Source: a virus
Reading direction: 5' to 3' (one strand)
DNA: 64,000 nt
IMG/VR virus record: IMGVR_UViG_3300018080_000170
Coordinates: 1 to 64,000 of that record
Positions 59,701-64,000 of this stretch are shown in pieces (position 1 is the first letter of the stretch; each line of letters begins with the position of its first letter). The notes under the pieces are model-generated. The model did no database searches. It worked only from the letters and a program-made list of their open reading frames with translations, and had not been told where the DNA came from. A program made the position numbers and the translations under genes.

Positions 59701-62700
59701 GGAAGCGCTATGGGCTTGGTTATTGAGAATACTGGGAGTGATAATGCGAATACCCAGGCCAGAGTGCGATGTACAGTTAATGAAGATGCTGCTCGTTCAT
59801 ATATGGCTATTACCAGAAGCGGATCTTCGACATATGATGTTAGTTGGAATTGGGTATTAGCTACTAATTCAAAAACAATGTATTTGGCTAGAGATGGCTT
59901 GTCTACTAACATTGCAATGTCTATTGACGCAAGTCAGAATGTTGAAATTCCTCAAATTTTAGGTGTTGGCGGAACTTCTGGTTCTGGTTCTATTGTGCGA
60001 GTTGGACAAAATAATCCGCTTAGTGGTACCTCACAATATGGCGTAACAATTGAACACGCTGCAACATCTGCCGCCACTACTTCAGCTATTGGCGTTTTTG
60101 GATCCGTAACAACAGCTAATGCTTCTTTTACTTGTGGAATTCTCCGAAATTTCTTTTCAAATAATCCTACACTTGGAGCTGCAAGCACCGTTACCCGTAG
60201 GATTGGCTACGGCGGAATAATGCCAACAGGCGGAACGAACAACGCATTTATAAGTGACAATATATCGTTCACTAGCGATTGGGGAATTAATCTATCAACA
60301 TCTAATCCGTCTAGGATTAATGGAGATTTAAGACTTAATACTGCATCTGCTATAATTGGCGGATATAATAAATTAACAGTATATGGCGATTATGGCGCAG
60401 GATCAGAAGGGCATAGTAGTCAGGCTATTGGAGCCGAAGGATTGTTTGATTCAGATAGCCCTTATACTGTAAATTCAAATTCTGGTATTTATGGGCAACT
60501 TAGAAGAAATATTACAACGAGTGTAACTGATACTGGTGGTTATTTTGGCGCGTTAACAGCTAGACTAGCATTTAATGTTGCTTCGGCTCAAACATATACT
60601 AACGCGCAGAGTCCTGGATTTGCTTCCGTTATGATTAACTCACCGCAGAACTATGGATCAGGAACTCTTGCCATTACACATTTTGCCGGCCTTTGGGTTA
60701 ACAGTTCGTCTCTTGCCACAGGTAGTTATAAGTACGGAATATATGTGGGAAGTCAATCCGGGGCTTCGAATAACTACGCTATCTATACAAATAATGGAGA
60801 TGTCAGATTCGGAGACGATGCTGAAGTAGTTGGAAAAATGGGTGTTGGTGGAGCTGCTTCGTCTAATGCAATTCTTAGAACAGGTTACGCCAATCCTCTT
60901 ACAGGAACTAACCAGCGCGGTTTTGCTGCCGAAATGGAAGCAACATCAAATGCTACTACGCATGTTGTAGGTTATCTTGGTAATGTTACAACTGAGGCCG
61001 CTTCTTTTACAACTCCCTATCTTGCGCAATTTCAAGCATCAGATAGAGGTAAAGGATCTGGAAGCACTATTACTAGGAAGATGGCATTTTATGCTCAAGA
61101 GCAAACTGGCGGAACTAATAATGCTATTATAGCTGACAATCTCACATTTTCTGGAGATTATTGTTTGCATTTCACCAATACGAATCCTAGCCATATTTAT
61201 GGTAGAATCGGAATTGGTGGGTCAGCTCATGTTGATACTGCATTGGCGATTCAAAGACCTAGTAATATAGCGGCTGCAAATGAATATGCAGTATTTGTTG
61301 ATTATGTTGGTAGTTCTTCTGCTACAACAAGCATTCGAGGCTATACTTCGCAAGTTACAACTGCTGCAGCTTCATATACCTGTAGCATTTTAACTCATTT
61401 TGGTGCCTATGATATTACTAAGGGTGCCGGCTCAACAATTACTCGTCAGCGTCAATATTGGGGACAGCCACCTGAGCAAGGGACAAATAATGCTTGGGCG
61501 ACCGATAATGCCACATTTACTGGAGATTGGCATTTGCATTTTACTAATGATCGTTGGTCGTTACTTCCTAAGTTGCAATTGAGCGCGACAGAAACTTCTG
61601 ATGCGAATGCAAGATTGTTTGTTAAGAATGGCGATGACGGCCTTGCAGTAGCGGATAGTGTTGGAGCTGCTCGACAAGTTATTCTTGAAAGTAATACAGG
61701 GAATTTTGTTGCATTTAGGCGTCCAGATAGCAATTATAGCGGATTTATTTTTAATGAAGGAACCGACGGAGACGCCGCTCAATTAAGACATCGCTGGACG
61801 GGTACTGCTTCTACTAGTGGATATGAATTTAGAACTAATAATGCTCAATTGTTTAGAATTGCTGCTGATGGTTCCATTTACATGGGCTTTGATGGATCGA
61901 GTGCGGCTAGCTATCTATATGGAGATCGGTTTAATCTTATTTCCAACGGGACTGAAGGATTTCAGCTTGATATCCGAGGCGGCGATACTTCAAATGCTGC
62001 TAACATTAGTAGAATCGATATGAGAGGTTATCGAGCCGATGCGGGTGGCCGTAGTGTTCAAATTGAAGCTTTTTATGGCTCATCTGGAACAAACCGCCAG
62101 ATTGGTGAAATTTCCTTTAATAATACGACGACTGATCCTACAACTACCGGCGGCGAGCTTGAGATGTTGTTGCACAATACAAGCTCGCTCGGAACTGTTC
62201 TTAAGATGACTGCAAGTTCAAGTAGTATGATTTTTGATCTTACAAGCCGCGAGACGTTGATTCAATATAGTTCGTCAAGTGGCGTATATATGCATCTTGA
62301 AAATCAATATGCCGTTTCGTCTACGGGAGCGTATGCACAATTCTTGATTGAAACGAATAATGATAATGCCGATCCTTATGTTAATTGGCGTATTAATGAT
62401 GGCTCGACAGTTAACTGGTCAGCCGGTATTGAGAATGGCGTAAATAATAGATTTAAAATTTGCCCAGCTTCGGGTCTTGGAACTGATCTTGGATTAACAA
62501 TTGGAACTACAGGGACAGCGGTTCTGCGTAGAAACGAGACAGCTTCGTTAGCTGGTGTTCTTGATTTGACTAATACGAATGCAACATCTGTAGCGAATGG
62601 TATTGGGATGAGGTTCCAGGCTCATAGCACAGATGATGTGGTTCGTACAATGGGCGAGATTTATTGTGTTAAGGAGCAGGTATGGACCAGCACTTCAACT

Positions 62701-63204
62701 ACAAGAGATGCACAGCTCCGATTTTATACTAGTTTGAACGGAACAACCGGCGGGGCGGGGCAGGAAGCTCTTATTCTTGATAGCGCTAAGGAAGTCTATT
62801 TCCCGAATATTTCAACTACGGGCTCTGCTGCGAATGCATTTTTGGATAGTGGAAATAGTAATCAGCTTTTGAGATCGACTTCATCAGCTCGATATAAGAT
62901 GAACATCGAAGATATGAATATCGATAGTTCAAAAATCTTTAGTTTAAGACCTGTTGAGTTTGATGATCGTAACCGCGGGACACATCACTTTGGTCTTGTC
63001 GCTGAAGAAGTTGCAGAGATTCTTCCTGAATTAGTTCAATTTGCTCCTGAGAAGTGTTTAATTCCAGATAGCGATTCGGATAAGAAAGTTCCTGATGGAG
63101 TTCAATATCAGTTGCTTAGCGTACTTCTGTTGAATGAAGTCAAGAAACTCAATAAAGAAATTGAAAAAATTAAATCAGAAAAAGATACAAATAGGAGTAA
63201 CTAA
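53737..63204 (+). CDS. Giant tail fibre with C-terminal S74 self-cleaving chaperone
   Basis: 3155 residues, the largest product here. The N-terminal attachment motif (KLKGDHTVERDL) is followed by a very long repetitive beta-rich shaft. Two repeat types recur: a NKYGLYIG...NYAIYTN-x-G-x-VRFG block (about five copies) and a block with GGxxSSNA...NPLxGTxQRGF ... TGGTNN ... SGDY. The last 107 residues are an endosialidase-type intramolecular chaperone (peptidase S74): S3049 and K3054 in S-S-A-R-Y-K match its Ser-Lys spacing, and FGLVAEEVAEILPELV is typical. The chaperone trimerises the fibre and is then released. No enzyme domain was recognised in the shaft. Confidence 0.85.
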   Translation: MPRKLKGDHTVERDLRVERNITQESAANPLRTMKDLSGAVDKKTIREVVSSGNYKLYSVNDDDSTNVDNILVVNLESGNIGIGVVPTNSGGNALRIGLTTTVKGNSEKLTAYNEATAGTADTTVGARLLLDSNSANTAGQSTIYSEVRRRMTASTEDTAGILSALELKSVLDPDGGAVTYTHSDGTMGVADLVAHGIQNVGSGSLAISHAAALYVKANSVVGATNKYGLYIGTIAGSTNDYAIYTNTGKVRFGETVEIQQYLGVGNAPSSTVGAYIQNTDLTGTVQTGIHSSPISTAAATVSMRGIVSAPQTTDAVFTCENLTAFMALDAAKGASSTITRHRMYYAASPTQGTNNVWGTDNLTFTGDYVFHFTSTRPSEFAGRAGFGGSASANAIVRVGATNPLGGTIQRGFAAEMEATSNATNAVVGVLGNVTTAAASFTTAYLAQLQASDRAKGSGSTITRKIGIHAPMQTGGTNNAILVDNTSFVGNFGINLATMSPSEFAGRMGIGGSSSSGAVLQIAASNPITSVEQSGIFIPIVGSSDATTAIFGVQSYPTTADETFTCALVTGYTFYDRTKGAASTITRHIGYYGAQPTQGTYNTFISDDDSFTDDYSIYLVSSRPSYLGGDLSIDGDLNITGALNADGGINDTSGDIIQSTVGSFFWNIDSNDDSSDEVFEWASDRVGDSGGDILMRLTDENILYLFDSASNGPASGNLKNYASYQAGIGAASDSEFGLFAGIADGVLSLSGDTGFGAGSTKLSIFSGGHSTPNKMVAYIDGNVLAQLDATGLQITSDGDAPLKVISGDPGSDLQVTDSTMTAHIRAYNEQFAIASAGTSPIYFISDYGNGSTSADFIWKTDSTTLNTPNGTELMRLTDGGNLLIGITAPDGIEALHVKKSYSGAGSFEAAYIEAISSPSVALTGGVNGLIVYGERQVSASATDTGRVHALSLRSLFDVDSGQTLSCSNSSASTIYSTLHVQAPANTGSGTVNLDKFAYISISSNTHLDTGTDKYAIYIDQIWGATNNWGIYQTYGGNNNYFAGPIRAGTTGGITDADEQVTVYREYDADSLNPVGLGVRLVLDRSSAYTIANSRGAEIEVQRSYGSNTISEGHDLFGSAFRALFNGSGSYTNTSNVMVIRTISPSFSGGGTVSLNSYMGMFICDVSTSNATNQFGLYIGNQTGGSSQNYAIYTNDGAVRFGEQVTVEDNLGRGLTIKNPNANSQARINMYASGDTKSWWLGRITGAEGMFGIQYANGLNSSAQLQLRNNADDAIDAQAGTGRFAAGGPTIQDTDRWIMLGLTDTSQTVLTGTSQVGTRMAFRANSNATTMITGAVIDAKSDDASFATTDIVMLDVGSFTLGAGHTCTDIISLLVRPQPIDDATNSAYISTTTALESGDWFIHSTSIRPSWLSAPLRVNPATSAQVSGTNNTLLEIIRSYTGAAGNSHIAAFIENDLTTNASLTATQTTLEVKHSRTVTDDVSEATGVGLGYAANLLVGSDFDVAATKTYSYTDSGGYNEISIATLNELGAGTTAISNYVKLRIKSDTGSNSTNKYGILIDDISGASNLNYAIRTSAGQVYHADNTGIGAYPDPDMALRIGWSGNATDINQYGIYVGTEANSNATTSLSGIAILPTTDNAAFTCARVFNVRALAAQAGAGSTIQYAISYNSQTQTVGSVGNAVLADNYSFSGDYGINLNTTRQNYFGGPIRVNDDNGVINTTEMLSVTRNYNGNAADSHTAVTLNWDLDTDDALTGGQSCVLYSRWKRTIDANVTDAPAGGFGAIQNMQISRIYDVDAAATYTLTDADGMAAIRIPSVSLSGGGTLAVSQMYGIYIHADSIATGINKYGLRIGGMTGATNNYAIYTGIGLVHFGGDVEIDGGELLVGDGTGLSTMSIPDTAGGAPYLGVKESSQPVYTSIAHQDGTYNKRIGLFANSDTGNVGVVYGSSSDIPTFKIVSDWNDATQLSINGNTNQITIPSGDVDITRTDDGSAMGLVIENTGSDNANTQARVRCTVNEDAARSYMAITRSGSSTYDVSWNWVLATNSKTMYLARDGLSTNIAMSIDASQNVEIPQILGVGGTSGSGSIVRVGQNNPLSGTSQYGVTIEHAATSAATTSAIGVFGSVTTANASFTCGILRNFFSNNPTLGAASTVTRRIGYGGIMPTGGTNNAFISDNISFTSDWGINLSTSNPSRINGDLRLNTASAIIGGYNKLTVYGDYGAGSEGHSSQAIGAEGLFDSDSPYTVNSNSGIYGQLRRNITTSVTDTGGYFGALTARLAFNVASAQTYTNAQSPGFASVMINSPQNYGSGTLAITHFAGLWVNSSSLATGSYKYGIYVGSQSGASNNYAIYTNNGDVRFGDDAEVVGKMGVGGAASSNAILRTGYANPLTGTNQRGFAAEMEATSNATTHVVGYLGNVTTEAASFTTPYLAQFQASDRGKGSGSTITRKMAFYAQEQTGGTNNAIIADNLTFSGDYCLHFTNTNPSHIYGRIGIGGSAHVDTALAIQRPSNIAAANEYAVFVDYVGSSSATTSIRGYTSQVTTAAASYTCSILTHFGAYDITKGAGSTITRQRQYWGQPPEQGTNNAWATDNATFTGDWHLHFTNDRWSLLPKLQLSATETSDANARLFVKNGDDGLAVADSVGAARQVILESNTGNFVAFRRPDSNYSGFIFNEGTDGDAAQLRHRWTGTASTSGYEFRTNNAQLFRIAADGSIYMGFDGSSAASYLYGDRFNLISNGTEGFQLDIRGGDTSNAANISRIDMRGYRADAGGRSVQIEAFYGSSGTNRQIGEISFNNTTTDPTTTGGELEMLLHNTSSLGTVLKMTASSSSMIFDLTSRETLIQYSSSSGVYMHLENQYAVSSTGAYAQFLIETNNDNADPYVNWRINDGSTVNWSAGIENGVNNRFKICPASGLGTDLGLTIGTTGTAVLRRNETASLAGVLDLTNTNATSVANGIGMRFQAHSTDDVVRTMGEIYCVKEQVWTSTSTTRDAQLRFYTSLNGTTGGAGQEALILDSAKEVYFPNISTTGSAANAFLDSGNSNQLLRSTSSARYKMNIEDMNIDSSKIFSLRPVEFDDRNRGTHHFGLVAEEVAEILPELVQFAPEKCLIPDSDSDKKVPDGVQYQLLSVLLLNEVKKLNKEIEKIKSEKDTNRSN

Positions 63205-64000
63205 TGGCAATTAGACTTGAGCCAGGACAGAGCTCGGAATTAGTTGAGAATAATGTTATTTCTCAAATGCAGGGCAGTCTTGATACGGCTATCTTTATTG
63301 ATGGAGATGAGGCCGTTCGCTTATATAATTTTGATAAGCGAATGAGATTGTCGCTAGGCGATTTGGAGCTTTATAGATCTGAGCCTGGCGATTCTGTTCG
63401 TATTAAAGTAGAGAATCTTTCAACTGCTGGAGATAGTTCGGCGAGTGCTCTTTTCTATACTCATGCAACTTCTGGCAGTGCATATGCTGGTCATACTTTA
63501 AGGGTAGGCTCTCATTATTTTACTGTTGGTTTAAATACAAGCGGTAATTTGTTATTTAATAATGGCAATGGAATTGCGACAACTAATGTTTTAACCTTAT
63601 ATAATAGTAATGATGTTGGTATTTTAAATGGGTCTTTGCTTACTGCTCAACCTGTATCTGATGAGCCTACTCATATCTTAAGAAACGATGGATCAGCTGA
63701 AGATATTTATATGCTTGTTGGAACGACCGATGTGCTAACTATTCCTGTTGATGCTCCTAGAACATCTCTATATTTTAAGGCCGATACTGCAAATATTTAC
63801 GTTAAGCAAGATGACGGAAGCACGACGAATTGGCTCCCCGTTGGAGCTGGAGGTGGCGAGGGAGAGGCCGGTCTTGAACAGATGCTCAATGAAAACGATA
63901 TGGAGGAAATTGCTTATACATCATTTACTCCATTTGATCCAGTTAATCATCCAAGTCTTGTTAATGAATCAGCATCACAAAATTCAGAAGATAATGTAGC
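63204..64000 (+). CDS. Fibre-type protein (cut by the window edge)
   Basis: ATG 63204 overlaps the previous stop and AGGAG lies ahead. The frame is open to the edge for 265 residues: IRLEPGQSSELVENNVISQM, then beta-rich segments and GAGGGEGEAG. Probably another fibre or fibre-tip protein. The C-terminus is missing. Confidence 0.65.
   Translation, partial: MAIRLEPGQSSELVENNVISQMQGSLDTAIFIDGDEAVRLYNFDKRMRLSLGDLELYRSEPGDSVRIKVENLSTAGDSSASALFYTHATSGSAYAGHTLRVGSHYFTVGLNTSGNLLFNNGNGIATTNVLTLYNSNDVGILNGSLLTAQPVSDEPTHILRNDGSAEDIYMLVGTTDVLTIPVDAPRTSLYFKADTANIYVKQDDGSTTNWLPVGAGGGEGEAGLEQMLNENDMEEIAYTSFTPFDPVNHPSLVNESASQNSEDNV

Noticed and set aside
54961-61080. Repeats as a possible CRISPR array or mobile element
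   Set aside because: The repeats are in-frame coding blocks of one fibre gene, with no regular short spacers, inverted ends or transposase.
63748-63999. An 83-codon frame near the right edge
   Set aside because: It is a shadow in another frame of the truncated fibre gene that starts at 63204.
1-64000. Integrase, attachment sites or lysogeny genes
   Set aside because: None recognised; no evidence here decides between virulent and temperate lifestyle.

Overview
The window is part of the genome of a tailed bacteriophage with a contractile (myovirus-type) tail. The evidence is a head-to-tail run of virion genes: prohead protease, scaffold-like protein, major capsid protein, connector, sheath, tube, tail-assembly chaperones, tape measure, baseplate hub, spike, wedge proteins and a giant fibre. 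Every supportable gene lies on the + strand. Genes are tightly packed, with many ATGA or GTGA start/stop overlaps, and the DNA is visibly AT-rich. No terminase, portal, replication or integration gene is present; the first two presumably lie upstream. The host cannot be named. Sigma-70-like promoters, strong AGGAGG ribosome binding sites and lipobox signal peptides show a bacterial host. Two lipoproteins and a YfiM-like periplasmic protein hint at a Gram-negative one.

Layout. Positions 1-2760: small early-type genes, including an HExxH protein and a sigma-region-4-like protein. Positions 2851-9058: head module of prohead protease with a long lysine-rich tail, two basic head-associated proteins, acidic scaffold-like protein and major capsid protein, closed by a strong terminator. 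Positions 9153-21602: an accessory island of about 12.5 kb. It carries some 35 small genes (HAD hydrolase, orphan DUF2384 protein, C39-like peptidase, PRPP synthetase, metallophosphoesterase, collagen-like lipoprotein, metzincin-like lipoprotein, several zinc-ribbon proteins), one tRNA-Asn and three structured intergenic RNAs. Positions 21650-28019: a fourth structured RNA in an operon leader, then small virion-type proteins. Positions 28064-28896: lysis-type pair (XhlA/holin-like and M15 peptidase). Positions 28897-35456: fibre-like proteins, head-tail connector and neck proteins. Positions 35479-50723: sheath, tube, chaperone pair with probable frameshift, tape measure, hub, spike, wedge and J proteins. 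Positions 50780-64000: receptor-binding apparatus, dominated by a 3155-residue fibre with a self-cleaving S74 chaperone, and a truncated last gene.

The most unusual content is RNA. Two intergenic elements (11630-11731 and 21650-21737) share one three-way-junction architecture, identical junction sequences and compensatory changes in two stems. Two larger, unrelated folded elements lie at 16398-16538 (pseudoknotted) and 17743-17843 (cloverleaf-like). I cannot assign any of the four to a known class. The second theme is head maturation. The protease carries three KGGxGSGR boundaries and its neighbour a fourth, and the major capsid protein shares a 20-residue, identically spaced motif with a DUF5661 protein. 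Together these suggest processed or cargo-like head proteins. No stretch over 300 bases lacks a gene or RNA; the larger gaps are described as features.
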